64,000 nucleotides of DNA from Palaeococcus ferrophilus DSM 13482 (GTDB lineage Archaea > Methanobacteriota_B > Thermococci > Thermococcales > Thermococcaceae), in the NCBI RefSeq assembly GCF_000966265.1, contig NZ_LANF01000018.1, forward strand, positions 62,001 through 126,000, written 5' to 3'. Of the stretch, positions 1 through 9,021 are shown one piece after another (positions within the stretch are counted from its first letter, which is position 1; each line of letters opens with the position of its first letter). Made by a program: the position numbers and the translations under genes. The notes beneath the pieces are model-generated. The model worked only from the letters and a program-made list of their open reading frames with translations. It ran no database searches and was not told the DNA's origin.

Positions 1-1
1 C

Positions 2-805
2 AGCTACCCTCTACACGCGGTGACGCTCCTCTTCAACAGCATAATCGCTATCTTCCCCTTCATACTGCTCTACGCCCTCGGTGTGCTCATAGCGCGGGGA
101 GAGGGAAGGAAGCTCACGGAGGTGTTCACGGAGAACGTCCGCCTCACCGTCGAGGGCGCCCTCTGGGTAATGGCGGCGATAACGTTCATCATAGTCCTCG
201 CCAGCGCCGTTGGGGTTACGCTCAATCCTATCATCCGCTACGCACTGACGCTGGTACTCCTCTTTGTCCTCGGCAAGTACAGGGTCGTTGGCGATGCCCT
301 CGGTCTCTTCGCCCTCGCCTACGGCGCCTACACCATCGGGACGGACTTTCTCTACGTCTTCGGGAAGCTCCTGCTGACCTTTTACGCCTTCAAGCTGTTC
401 TTCTCCGTGGTTAAAGTGCTCAGAGCCGAGGTTCTCATGGAGGAGAAGCCCCTCGAGGAGATAAGGGAGTGGGACATAATAGGCGAGTGGATATACGAGA
501 AGGGCGGGGAAGTGCGGAGGGACAGGGAGAGCTTCCTCGACAGGCTCAGGAAGGGCATTCTCACCGGTGACCTGAGCGTTCTGAACCCTGATTACGGGGA
601 CGTTATAGTCTCGCCAACGGCGGAGGGAATTAAGAAGGAGCAGATTGAGAGGCTCCGTGCCCTCGTTGAGGAGGGAAAGCTCGAGAACCGCTTCCTGGTC
701 AAGAAGGCCATGCCCTTTGCCCCGGCACTCTTCCTCGGCTTTCTGATTTCGATACTCTACGGTGATATATTCTGGTGGCTCGTCCTGAAGATGGCGGGCC
801 TCTAG
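2..805 (+). CDS. Prepilin/archaellin peptidase-like membrane protein, A24 type (5' end outside window)
   Basis: The reading frame is already open at the left edge, ahead of an internal GTG at 20, so this is probably the C-terminal part of a longer protein. The visible part has an N-terminal membrane segment, a run of hydrophobic helices over roughly residues 45-135, a charged cytoplasmic region of about 80 residues, and a final hydrophobic segment preceded by PFAPALFLG. That layout resembles the C-terminal domain of archaeal A24 aspartyl peptidases, which cleave class III signal peptides from archaellins and pilins. The catalytic aspartates cannot be seen here, so the family call is tentative. 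The taxis operon 2.4 kb downstream fits an archaellum-related role but does not prove it. Confidence 0.5.
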   Translation, partial: SYPLHAVTLLFNSIIAIFPFILLYALGVLIARGEGRKLTEVFTENVRLTVEGALWVMAAITFIIVLASAVGVTLNPIIRYALTLVLLFVLGKYRVVGDALGLFALAYGAYTIGTDFLYVFGKLLLTFYAFKLFFSVVKVLRAEVLMEEKPLEEIREWDIIGEWIYEKGGEVRRDRESFLDRLRKGILTGDLSVLNPDYGDVIVSPTAEGIKKEQIERLRALVEEGKLENRFLVKKAMPFAPALFLGFLISILYGDIFWWLVLKMAGL

Positions 806-819
806 GGCCCTTTAAAATT

Positions 820-876
820 TGGGTCAGGGAAGGGCGTGTTCGTCACCTTTCGGCAAAGCAAAAGCTCATCATCCCC
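820..876 (-). ncRNA. C/D box guide sRNA candidate
   Basis: On the minus strand a C box ATGATGA (866-872) is followed by 12 nt, a D' box CCGA, 3 nt, a C' box GTGACGA, another 12 nt and a D box CTGA (824-827). GGG before the C box can pair with CCC after the D box to close the kink-turn. Two 12-nt spacers with all four boxes in order is the standard layout of archaeal 2'-O-methylation guides. It fills the gap between two convergent genes. The methylation targets were not identified. The D' and C' boxes are slightly degenerate, as is usual for the internal pair. Confidence 0.7.
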
Positions 877-906
877 CGACGTTAAATGGGAAGTGGGGTT
901 AAAAGG

Positions 907-1533
907 TTAGCCCCCAATGAGCCCCTCGATTATCTCCCTCACTTCCAAGAGGTTCTCAACGACGTGGTCGCCCTCAACCCCCTCGTGTGGGTTTATCGCT
1001 ATAGCTACGTCGGCCTCGCGGAACATCGCTATGTCGTTGTAGCCGTCCCCAACGGCCACCGTGAGCTCCGGCTTCAGCTCATCCTTGAGCCTCCTTAGGA
1101 TGGCCCCCTTCCCCTGGAAGTCAACGTGCGGTCTTACCTTTCCGGTTATAACGCCGTTCTCATCAAAGATTAGCTCGTTCGCGAAGACGTAGTCAACGCC
1201 GAGCTCTTCCCCGACCTTCCTCGCGAGGCACATGAGGCCGCTCGAGAGGATTGCCACCCTGAAGTTCTCCCCCTTCAGAAACTCAATCAGCTCTCTCGCC
1301 CCTTCCATGTACTCCACTTTTTCAACCCACTCCATAATCTCCTCCCTCGTGTGCCCCCTCCAGAGGGACGCGTCGAGCTCGGCCCACTCGGCATAGCTTA
1401 TCTCGCCGGCAAAAAAGCGCTCCGCGTACTCCTTGCCCTTCTCCCACGTCCCAAAGCGCTTGTGGAGCTCCACCCACCCTGAGACTGACTTTACAAGCGT
1501 TCCCTCAAGATCAAAAGCTATGAGCCTGGCCAT
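907..1533 (-). CDS. HAD-family phosphatase, phosphoserine phosphatase-like (HAD-IB)
   Basis: A 208-residue HAD hydrolase with motif I DLEGTL at residues 8-13 (nucleophile Asp8), motif II in ILSSG, and the C-terminal GDGYND motif that binds Mg2+. The helical cap follows motif I directly, as in SerB and ThrH-like enzymes that hydrolyse phosphoserine or related phosphomonoesters through an aspartyl-phosphate. The usual second Asp of motif I is Glu (DxE), a variant seen in some HAD-IB members, so the substrate is uncertain. An AGGTGAG ribosome site precedes the ATG. It lies downstream of pcm on the same strand with a 39-bp gap, so cotranscription is plausible. Confidence 0.75.
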   Translation of the reverse strand: MARLIAFDLEGTLVKSVSGWVELHKRFGTWEKGKEYAERFFAGEISYAEWAELDASLWRGHTREEIMEWVEKVEYMEGARELIEFLKGENFRVAILSSGLMCLARKVGEELGVDYVFANELIFDENGVITGKVRPHVDFQGKGAILRRLKDELKPELTVAVGDGYNDIAMFREADVAIAINPHEGVEGDHVVENLLEVREIIEGLIGG

Positions 1534-1572
1534 TTTCTCACCTAAAGAAAGGTTCGGTTGGAGCTTAAAAGC

Positions 1573-2259
<687 letters not shown>

Positions 2260-2267
2260 TTACGGCA

Positions 2268-2525
2268 TTACTTGCCGAGCGAGAGCTCCTTCGCCTTCAC
2301 GACCACGGCCCCTTCCGGAAGCTCGACCTCGCCGCGCGTTATTATCACCGCCCCGTCGTAGGTGGTCAGCGTCACCTTGACCTTCTTGAAGCCTCCGGTT
2401 TCGCCGACTATGGCGAGGGGCCTCTCCTTGAGCTCCAGAAACTTCAGGAATTCCTCCGGCTCCACAAAAACCATGACGCCGCCGGCTATAACGCGGTTTG
2501 CATCTACGGCCATCCCGCACCCCAT
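2268..2525 (-). CDS. Small conserved hypothetical protein
   Basis: An 85-residue protein I do not recognise. It is predicted soluble and alternates short beta-like hydrophobic stretches with charged turns. GGTGGT lies just upstream of the ATG at 2525; an in-frame ATG four codons later (giving MAVDANR) is another possible start. It sits between pcm and a zinc-ribbon gene on the same strand. Codon use is GC-rich like its neighbours, so it is likely a real ordinary gene. Confidence 0.6.
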   Translation of the reverse strand: MGCGMAVDANRVIAGGVMVFVEPEEFLKFLELKERPLAIVGETGGFKKVKVTLTTYDGAVIITRGEVELPEGAVVVKAKELSLGK

Positions 2526-2573
2526 GGTACCACCGTAATGGTATGGGCGCTGAAGAAAATAAGTTTTTGGGCC

Positions 2574-3170
2574 TCAGTGGCCCCTGTAGATTTCGAGCTT
2601 CCTCCTAGCGCGGCCCCTTATGGCGTGCCCCATGAGGCGTGTTATCTCATCCGCCTTGGCCTTCCCGTGGCGCACCATGCCCTTCCGGGTCTTTATCTTC
2701 TCCACGACGAAGGTGTACCCGCCGACTTCAAGGGCCTCCCCCGTCACGAACTCCTCTTCCCTCTCGGCTTTAACCTTGAAGGACTGTGTGACGCCGTCTT
2801 TGAGGTATATGGAGACACCAAAGACTGCCGGAAAGTCGAGGTTCTCGCCCCAGAGCGTCTTCACGTCGTCGGTACTGGCCCTCTCAACGCGCTTCTGGCC
2901 CTCGAGCTCTATCCCCGTTATCCTAACGTCGCCCTTCTCGGTCTCGATAATGTCCCCCACCTTGACTTCGTCTCCCTCCGGGAGGTACCCCGTGACCTTG
3001 AAGCTCCTCTCGTGCTCGCTGACCACAACGGGAACCTCGCGGAGCTTGGGAAGGATTATCATCCACACGTGATGGCACTCGTTGCACCTGAGCGTAAGCT
3101 CTCTCCCCCTCTCTTTGATGACCTCAACGTCCTCGCTCCCGCACTCGGGACACACAAAATACTCCTCCAT
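2574..3170 (-). CDS. HVO_0476-type zinc-ribbon protein
   Basis: About 198 residues. An N-terminal zinc ribbon of CPECG and CNECHH (roughly residues 7-35) is followed by an OB- or beta-barrel-like middle region and a basic C-terminus rich in Arg and Lys. This matches an archaeal family named after a Haloferax zinc-finger protein; its function is unknown and the basic tail suggests nucleic-acid binding. Two in-frame upstream starts exist (ATG at 3182, ATG at 3176), but GGTGAT sits four bases before the ATG at 3170, which I chose. Confidence 0.7.
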   Translation of the reverse strand: MEEYFVCPECGSEDVEVIKERGRELTLRCNECHHVWMIILPKLREVPVVVSEHERSFKVTGYLPEGDEVKVGDIIETEKGDVRITGIELEGQKRVERASTDDVKTLWGENLDFPAVFGVSIYLKDGVTQSFKVKAEREEEFVTGEALEVGGYTFVVEKIKTRKGMVRHGKAKADEITRLMGHAIRGRARRKLEIYRGH

Positions 3171-3225
3171 TTTCATCACCATCGGGGCTTATGGAAGGAG
3201 GGTTTAAAAAAGGTGCCGGTTGGGC

Positions 3226-4245
3226 TCACATCATGCCCATTCCGTACTTCATCATCTTGTTGACGAGCTTTCTGCCGTCCCTCGTCAGGTCAACGACCTT
3301 CCTTATCATGACGAGTTTGAGCAGTCCCTTGTCCATCAGCCTGTCGTATATCTCCTCGAGCTCCTTCTCGCTTATCCCGAACATCTCGTTGAGGCTCAGC
3401 GGGTCCATCCCCGAGTAGAGGGCCATGAGTACCTGCTGCTCCATCTCATCGAGCCCTCCGAGCTCCTTAAGCTCGCGCTCCAGCTCCTCCTGGAATTCGG
3501 ATTTTATCGTTGGAAACTCTTCTGCCACCTTCATCAGCAACTCGAGGTAGTCCTTGCGGTACGTGAGGAGGTAGCGGAGTATGTAGAGCCTAACCTTCTT
3601 CTCCTCCACGAGGAGGTAGGATACGACGCTCTCGTTCTCGTAGAAGTGCTTTATCTTCCATGCCTCGACCTTCTTGTCGCCCATCTCGATTTCCTCGACG
3701 TCTAAATCTTCCATGTCCGCGAACAGGGAGACGGGCCTTCCCTCCACGAGCACTATGATGTTCCTCTCCTTGCGCCTCTTCCTCACGGAGCGGACGACCA
3801 CTATCTTAAGCGTACCGCTCTCCCATTTGGCCTCCATGTTGAGTGCCCCACCGCGCATCCTCGCCAGGAGGAGCTTCACGGAGGCGCCGTTTATTAGAAC
3901 CTCAAATATCTTGTGGACGAACTTTTTGAAGGCGTCCTCGTCGTAGATTAGCATGTTCTTGCCTATCGTGAGTATAAGGGTTTTCTCCCCTGAGGGGAGG
4001 TAGAACTTGAGTCCAAAGTGAGGCAATTCAGGGTCTGATTTGAGCTCGTCCGGAACCTTGATACTCAGATCCGCCAGGGCGGAAAATGGGAAGGTGTCCT
4101 CACCCACAACCTCTCCCATGCGGAGGTACTTTACCCCTATTCTGTCGTGCTCTATGTACGCTAGGCCCTCCTTCCACCTAACGGAGGTCGAACCTTTCCA
4201 CGTTGATTGAACCGCTGCCTTAACCCTCACCTGTGCTATGGGCAT
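3226..4245 (-). CDS. cheF: Archaeal taxis protein CheF
   Basis: About 339 residues, matching the archaea-only CheF family (DUF439). The N-terminal two thirds are beta-rich. The C-terminal about 80 residues look like a winged helix (ALYSGMDPLSLNEMFG followed by a predicted wing). In haloarchaea CheF binds CheY, CheD and CheC2 and the archaellum machinery, so it carries the switching signal from the bacterial-type che system to the archaeal motor. It is the last gene of the minus-strand che operon. The ATG at 4245 follows a GGGAT ribosome site; a TTG two codons upstream is less likely. Confidence 0.85.
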   Translation of the reverse strand: MPIAQVRVKAAVQSTWKGSTSVRWKEGLAYIEHDRIGVKYLRMGEVVGEDTFPFSALADLSIKVPDELKSDPELPHFGLKFYLPSGEKTLILTIGKNMLIYDEDAFKKFVHKIFEVLINGASVKLLLARMRGGALNMEAKWESGTLKIVVVRSVRKRRKERNIIVLVEGRPVSLFADMEDLDVEEIEMGDKKVEAWKIKHFYENESVVSYLLVEEKKVRLYILRYLLTYRKDYLELLMKVAEEFPTIKSEFQEELERELKELGGLDEMEQQVLMALYSGMDPLSLNEMFGISEKELEEIYDRLMDKGLLKLVMIRKVVDLTRDGRKLVNKMMKYGMGMM

Positions 4246-4258
4246 TCCCAATCCCTCT

Positions 4259-4996
4259 TCACATACTCATTTGTTCGATGCGTGCTTCGAGTCTTTTAAC
4301 CTTTTCCTGAAGTTTCTGCACCTCCTGGGAGAGCTTCACCTCGAGGGGTGTTATCGCGGGACTCTCCCCTGCCCTCTCAATAAGGGCGTCTAGTATGGAG
4401 ATGGCGTTGTTGAGGTATTCGGTTATCCTTATGAGCGCTTCCTCGTGGGTGAGGGTGATGATTCCCTTATCCTTTGTCTTGACGCTTACGGGGAGCTTGG
4501 CCTTGGCCACGTAGCTCATCATGAGCTCCAGCTGCTCCTTATCCTTCTTGGAGGGGAACTTCATGAGCCACAGCCTCTTGAACTCGTCCAGCTCCGCGAG
4601 CACCTTGACGAGGAAGGCGTTGTAGTCGTCCTCACTGACGTAGCCCAGAGCGTAGCCCCTCGCGAAGTCGAGGAGGGTCAGGAGTCGCATTTTCTTGCCC
4701 TTCGCCTCGTCGAGTATCTTTGCCATCCTCTCGTTGAGAACCTCCCTGAGCTTCTTGACGAGCTCCTCCTCGTTCACCGCCTGCGGACCCTTCTGCGGTT
4801 TGGCTATCTCCTTCGCCACATTACGGGAGGGGGCGCTCACTGGAGCCGGTGGAGACGGTTTTTCCTCCCTCGTACTCTTCATGAGGTGGTATATCTCGCT
4901 GGTGTATGCACTCATCATCCTTGAAACGAGGAATACCACGAGCAGCGCGGTTCCAATGAAGCCGCCAAGTATCAGTACTACGGTCGTTGTGTCCAT
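4259..4996 (-). CDS. Membrane-anchored coiled-coil protein of the che operon, function unknown
   Basis: About 245 residues, not assignable to a named family. One N-terminal transmembrane helix (about residues 5-26) is followed by a Pro/Ser/Ala-rich linker (about 48-62), a helical domain, and a C-terminal heptad-like coiled coil (VQKLQEKVKRLEARI). It sits between cheD and cheF, 7 bp from its cheF-side neighbour and 12 bp from cheD, so it is almost certainly cotranscribed with taxis genes. A role tethering Che proteins or the motor switch at the membrane is inference only. The ATG at 4996 follows a G-rich ribosome site. Confidence 0.7.
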   Translation of the reverse strand: MDTTTVVLILGGFIGTALLVVFLVSRMMSAYTSEIYHLMKSTREEKPSPPAPVSAPSRNVAKEIAKPQKGPQAVNEEELVKKLREVLNERMAKILDEAKGKKMRLLTLLDFARGYALGYVSEDDYNAFLVKVLAELDEFKRLWLMKFPSKKDKEQLELMMSYVAKAKLPVSVKTKDKGIITLTHEEALIRITEYLNNAISILDALIERAGESPAITPLEVKLSQEVQKLQEKVKRLEARIEQMSM

Positions 4997-5008
4997 CAAC
5001 AATCCCCC

Positions 5009-5494
5009 CTAAAACACGTTCTCAACAACCTTTCCCCCTGAGACCCTACGCATCCTCACCTTGCCCGTGCCTACATCGAGGTATATCGTCCTTCCGCCCT
5101 TGCCTCCGGTGTCCTCTGCCACGAGCTTTATTCTGCGTTTTTTGAGCTCCCTTTTGGCAACTTCCACGTTTCTCTGCCCGATCTGCAGGCTTTCACTCTT
5201 AACGTTCGAGAACATGTGCGCTCCCCCGAAGAGCTTCGCCTCCAATCTTCTCGGGGAGGCACCCAGCTTTACCATATCCTTTATCAGCAGTTCCAGTCCC
5301 GTGTCCACGTACTTTGCGGGGTTCCCCTTGTTGCCATAGCGGGCGCTCTCGGGAAGGAGCGCGTGGAGCAGGCCCCCTACCTTGGTGAGCCTGTCGTACA
5401 GGGTTATGCCCACACACGAGCCTAACCCGTAGGTGCTTATCACGCCGTTCTTCTTTGCTGCCGCGTAGTCCCCTATCCCAACCTTTATCTCCAC
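5009..5494 (-). CDS. cheD: Chemoreceptor glutamine deamidase CheD
   Basis: About 161 residues. The catalytic Cys lies in GLGSCVGI and the His in GGLLHALLP, with the conserved FGGAHMF and IGQRN segments further on. CheD deamidates glutamines in receptor methylation helices and, in systems with CheC, is captured by CheC to form an adaptation feedback. CheC and receptor genes are in the same operon. The start was set at the GTG at 5494 because GGTGGTG sits six bases upstream and the protein then begins EIKVGIGDY as in the family; the GTG at 5506 is the alternative. Confidence 0.92.
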   Translation of the reverse strand: MEIKVGIGDYAAAKKNGVISTYGLGSCVGITLYDRLTKVGGLLHALLPESARYGNKGNPAKYVDTGLELLIKDMVKLGASPRRLEAKLFGGAHMFSNVKSESLQIGQRNVEVAKRELKKRRIKLVAEDTGGKGGRTIYLDVGTGKVRMRRVSGGKVVENVF

Positions 5495-5532
5495 AAGTTT
5501 CACCACCGTGTAAGATTAAAAGGGAAAAGATG

Positions 5533-7776
5533 TCAGAGCCTGAAGGTTCCCGTTTCCTTCCTGAGATCAAGGACAAGCTGCTTGAGTTCCTCCGCGGCCC
5601 TCTTTAGCTCCTCGATAGCTGCCGTCTGCTCTTCAACTGCTGAGCTGACCTCCTCAGCCGAGGCGGTGGTCTCCTCGGCTGAAGCAGCCAGGTTCTCAAG
5701 GGCTTTAAGGGCCCTGTCAATCTCCTCCTGGGTTCTTAGTATCTGCTCCTTGACGTGGCCGAGGCGTGAGCCGGTCTCGTTTATGAGCTCCGCTATGTTC
5801 GTGAGGTACTCCGTGGTTTCCCTGAGGGTCTCGGAGGATTCGCCCACAACGCTCACTCCCCTCTGGGTGGCGTTGACGGCATCACGAATCTCCTCGGTCA
5901 TCTTCCCTATTATGTCCTTTATGTTGTCGGCTGCCTTCTTGCTCTCCTCGGCGAGGTTCCTGATCTCCTGGGCAACGACTGCGAAGCCCCTGCCGGCCTC
6001 ACCAGCCCTTGCCGCTTCGATAGCCGCGTTGAGAGCGAGGAGGTTTGTCTGTTCTGCTATTCCCGTGATGACGTTGGTTATCTCCTCTATGCTCTTGCTC
6101 ATCTCGTTGACCCTTCCGACGGCGTGCTCTATCTCCCCCATCATCTCCTGGATGCTCTCAATCTGCTGGGCAGAGACCTCTCCCTTCTCCCTGCCCTCCG
6201 AGGCTATGTTGACGACCTCCTGGATGGCACCTTCGAACTCCTCCATGGCCCTAACGCTCTCCTCGCTGACGTCGGCCACCAGCCTTACCCCCTCCGTAAT
6301 CTCGTTTATGTTCTCCTGCTGCCTCTGGGCCTCAATGCTCACCTGCTGAACAGCTTCATTCACCTGGTTGATGGCCTCTGTGACATCGTTCGCGATCTGG
6401 GCGAGCATGTTGGAGTGCTTTTCGAGCTTGTCCGTGAGGTTCACAATGTTCCCTATCAGCTCCCTCATGTTGGCGCTCATGTTCTTAACGTCCTCTATGA
6501 CCTCCCTCAGTTCACCCTTTGCCTCGACGCTTAGACCGTTGCTGAGGTCGCCCTCCGCCAACCGCTCGAGCTTGTCCGCGATTCCCTGGAGGGTTCCCAC
6601 CATGTCCTTCGACACGGCCTCGAAGGCCTTTATGAGCATTCCAATCTCGTCTTCCTCGAGGTACCTAACACCGCGGAGCTTCTCCTTGACCTCGCTGAGC
6701 CTTCCCTCGGCGAGGGCCTGAGCAGCTGTACCGAGCGCCACCAGAGGTTTGAGGGCCGAACTGACCATCCTGTAGGCCACGAGGATTATTGCGGCTGATA
6801 TCAGGAGGAGAAGGCCTATCATCATGTACACCATGTTCCGTATCGTCTCTCTTGTTGTATTGACCGCGTTTGTTACCCCCTCGCTTACCTCAGCCGTGGG
6901 AACCTTCGCGAAGACGTACCAGCCCGTGCTCGGTATCCTGTGACCGGCTGCAGTTGACTGGACCCCCTGCCACGTATAGGTTACCACATCATGGTCCTTT
7001 CCACTTTTGACTATGTCCGCTACGGGTTTGAGGCTCTCCTGTTCGAAGACGTTTAGCTTCATGATGTATTCCTTGTTGGGGTGGGCGATGATGAGGCCAT
7101 CCTCGTTGACGACGTAGGCGTAGCCCGTCCTTCCGATCTTAACGTTCTTTATCTGGTCAACGAGGGTGTCTATGAAGACGTCGAGGCCGATGACGCCGAT
7201 AAGCGAGCCGTCCTTGTATATGGGAACCGCGTAGGTTATGACCCACTTGCCGGAGGAAGCGTCCTGGTAGGGGTCGCTCCACACGCCCTCTCCGGCCTTT
7301 ACAGCGGCCTGGTACCACGGCCTCACGCGGGGGTCGTAGCCTGCCGGAAGCTCCTGCTCGGGATAGATGAACATGTTGCCGTTCACGTCTCCAAAATAAA
7401 CGGAGCTTATCTTGCTGTTAGCCGCGGTGATTGCGCTGAAATCCTTCATTAGCATGCCCTCGAGGAGGACGTTGTAGCCAGGGTCGCCGAACTTTACACC
7501 GCTGCTTTCCATATCCTTTATGTCCTCGATCGTGTTGCGCTGGGTTACCACCCCTAGGTTCTCAATGGACATGAAGAACGCTTCAAAGTCGTTTGCGAGG
7601 GCCTCTGACTTGGCGCTCACGGTCTCTTCCGCCCACTGCTGCATCAGGGGGGCGAGGTTCGTGTCCAATTTGCTTGCCATGCTTTTTTCGGTGTAAAACA
7701 TCATGGCACTCGCCAGCACTGCCACGATAACAAACCCCAAAATAACGATGGAAAGGATCTTTTTCTTAAACTCCAC
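5533..7776 (-). CDS. Methyl-accepting chemotaxis protein with dCache sensor
   Basis: About 747 residues. TM1 spans about 7-27, followed by an extracellular dCache domain with the DPRVRPWY signature and a second repeat ending [13 protein letters not shown]2 is near 315-340, then HAMP, then a long coiled-coil signalling domain whose hairpin tip contains [19 protein letters not shown], which contacts CheA and CheW. The sensor resembles those binding amino acids, amines or organic acids; the ligand is unknown. GGAGGTG lies six bases before the GTG at 7776, which I prefer to the GTG at 7785. The 5' end overlaps the 3' end of the upstream cheC. Confidence 0.93.
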   Translation of the reverse strand: MEFKKKILSIVILGFVIVAVLASAMMFYTEKSMASKLDTNLAPLMQQWAEETVSAKSEALANDFEAFFMSIENLGVVTQRNTIEDIKDMESSGVKFGDPGYNVLLEGMLMKDFSAITAANSKISSVYFGDVNGNMFIYPEQELPAGYDPRVRPWYQAAVKAGEGVWSDPYQDASSGKWVITYAVPIYKDGSLIGVIGLDVFIDTLVDQIKNVKIGRTGYAYVVNEDGLIIAHPNKEYIMKLNVFEQESLKPVADIVKSGKDHDVVTYTWQGVQSTAAGHRIPSTGWYVFAKVPTAEVSEGVTNAVNTTRETIRNMVYMMIGLLLLISAAIILVAYRMVSSALKPLVALGTAAQALAEGRLSEVKEKLRGVRYLEEDEIGMLIKAFEAVSKDMVGTLQGIADKLERLAEGDLSNGLSVEAKGELREVIEDVKNMSANMRELIGNIVNLTDKLEKHSNMLAQIANDVTEAINQVNEAVQQVSIEAQRQQENINEITEGVRLVADVSEESVRAMEEFEGAIQEVVNIASEGREKGEVSAQQIESIQEMMGEIEHAVGRVNEMSKSIEEITNVITGIAEQTNLLALNAAIEAARAGEAGRGFAVVAQEIRNLAEESKKAADNIKDIIGKMTEEIRDAVNATQRGVSVVGESSETLRETTEYLTNIAELINETGSRLGHVKEQILRTQEEIDRALKALENLAASAEETTASAEEVSSAVEEQTAAIEELKRAAEELKQLVLDLRKETGTFRL

Positions 7777-8401
7777 CTTCTTCACCTCCGGCTTCCCTAA
7801 CCTGTTCCTCCATCCTCTTCACGAGCTTTTCAAAGGATTCCTCATCGGGTACGAGGTAAAAATAGCTCTCAAACCCGATGTTCTCCTCGTAAAAGCGTGT
7901 TTTGAACAGCATGACTTTTTCAACGTGCCTTAAATCGGACCTGTTCAGTTCCTTCTCGATGTCGTAGAGCGAACCTATCGGCTTGGGGGGGCTCAGCGAA
8001 ACCGGCTCCCCAACGAGCTTCGCGAGTATGTCCGTGTAAACCGATATGAGGATGTTGCCCACCTCGGTTATGGCCGACTTCCCCATCTCGTCGAGCTCCT
8101 CAATTCCGGAGGGGTCCATTCCCATCAGTGCCGCGGAGAGGCTTATGGCGCTCTTCGTCGGGAACTGGAGAACGGTTAGGCCGTTTAGGCCCTCCGTGAT
8201 GTCGAAGCCAACTACGAAGCTCTTCGAGATTCCGTTCATTGTGAGGTGCTTGAGGAACTCCACGCGGGAGAGGACCTTCACCTCGGGGGGCTCCATCTCT
8301 ATGGGCCCGCCTATCATCTGGGAGAGGGACGTCAGTGCGTGGCTCATCGCTATGTTGGATGCCTCACGGAATATGTCCTTATACCACTCATCCAGCTTCA
8401 T
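7766..8401 (-). CDS. cheC: CheC-family CheY-P phosphatase (first of two)
   Basis: About 211 residues. Both CheC active-site signatures (S/D-x3-E-x2-N-x22-P) are readable: EASN near residues 14-17 with Pro 23 positions after the Asn, and SAITEVGN in the second half with the same spacing. The family dephosphorylates CheY-P, and some members bind CheD. Intact E/N pairs in both halves suggest an active phosphatase. Its ATG overlaps the stop of the preceding cheC as ATGA, indicating translational coupling. Confidence 0.9.
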   Translation of the reverse strand: MKLDEWYKDIFREASNIAMSHALTSLSQMIGGPIEMEPPEVKVLSRVEFLKHLTMNGISKSFVVGFDITEGLNGLTVLQFPTKSAISLSAALMGMDPSGIEELDEMGKSAITEVGNILISVYTDILAKLVGEPVSLSPPKPIGSLYDIEKELNRSDLRHVEKVMLFKTRFYEENIGFESYFYLVPDEESFEKLVKRMEEQVREAGGEEGGV

Positions 8402-9021
8402 ACCATCCCCCCCGTGAGTTTCTCTATGACTTTAACCATGTCCTCGGGCTTAGGGAGTATGAAGAAGTGCTCCTTGAACTCGATGCCCTCGATGCTTATC
8501 GTAGTGCCGAGCAGTATGGTGTAGTCGCAGTACTGCCCGATATCCGCTAAAGCGAAGTCGAGGATTGCCGGCAGGAAGTCCACGGCTATGCTCGGCGGCG
8601 TCTGCTCTATGGTGAGCCCCAAGAACTCACTGAGTGCGTTCGCGTAAGCTGAAATCAGTATGTTCCCCATTTCCTCGATGGCGGACTGTACCATCTCGTC
8701 GAGCTCCTTGGTGGTTCCGGATTCCTGCATCATCATGAGGTCGAAGAGCCTGCATGCATCCTCAAAGTCGAGTACGAAGAAGGCGTGCCCGCTGAACTCG
8801 TTTCCAAGTCCAACGTAAACCGCCACAACTACGTCCTCGCCGACTTTCTCGGGAAGTGCCTTAATGGCCGTCACCTCGAGTCCGGGGACGGTGATGTTGA
8901 CGGGGTGCCCTATCATCTCGCTGAGCGCGTCAGCGGCCCTTGATGCCCCTATGTTGAACGTCTCGAGCAGGGCGCTCTTTTCGAATTCGCCCAATTCCTT
9001 GATGGCCTTATCATATCCCAC
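8398..9021 (-). CDS. cheC: CheC-family CheY-P phosphatase (second of two)
   Basis: About 207 residues, paralogous to the adjacent downstream gene. The signatures SALLETFN and SAIEEMGN are each followed by Pro at the expected 23rd position, so both predicted catalytic sites are intact. Having two cheC genes is common in archaeal taxis loci, where one copy interacts with CheD or CheF and the other mainly acts on CheY-P; which is which cannot be read from sequence. The GTG start at 9021 is inside the end of cheA and is preceded by GGAGGT. Confidence 0.9.
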   Translation of the reverse strand: MGYDKAIKELGEFEKSALLETFNIGASRAADALSEMIGHPVNITVPGLEVTAIKALPEKVGEDVVVAVYVGLGNEFSGHAFFVLDFEDACRLFDLMMMQESGTTKELDEMVQSAIEEMGNILISAYANALSEFLGLTIEQTPPSIAVDFLPAILDFALADIGQYCDYTILLGTTISIEGIEFKEHFFILPKPEDMVKVIEKLTGGMV

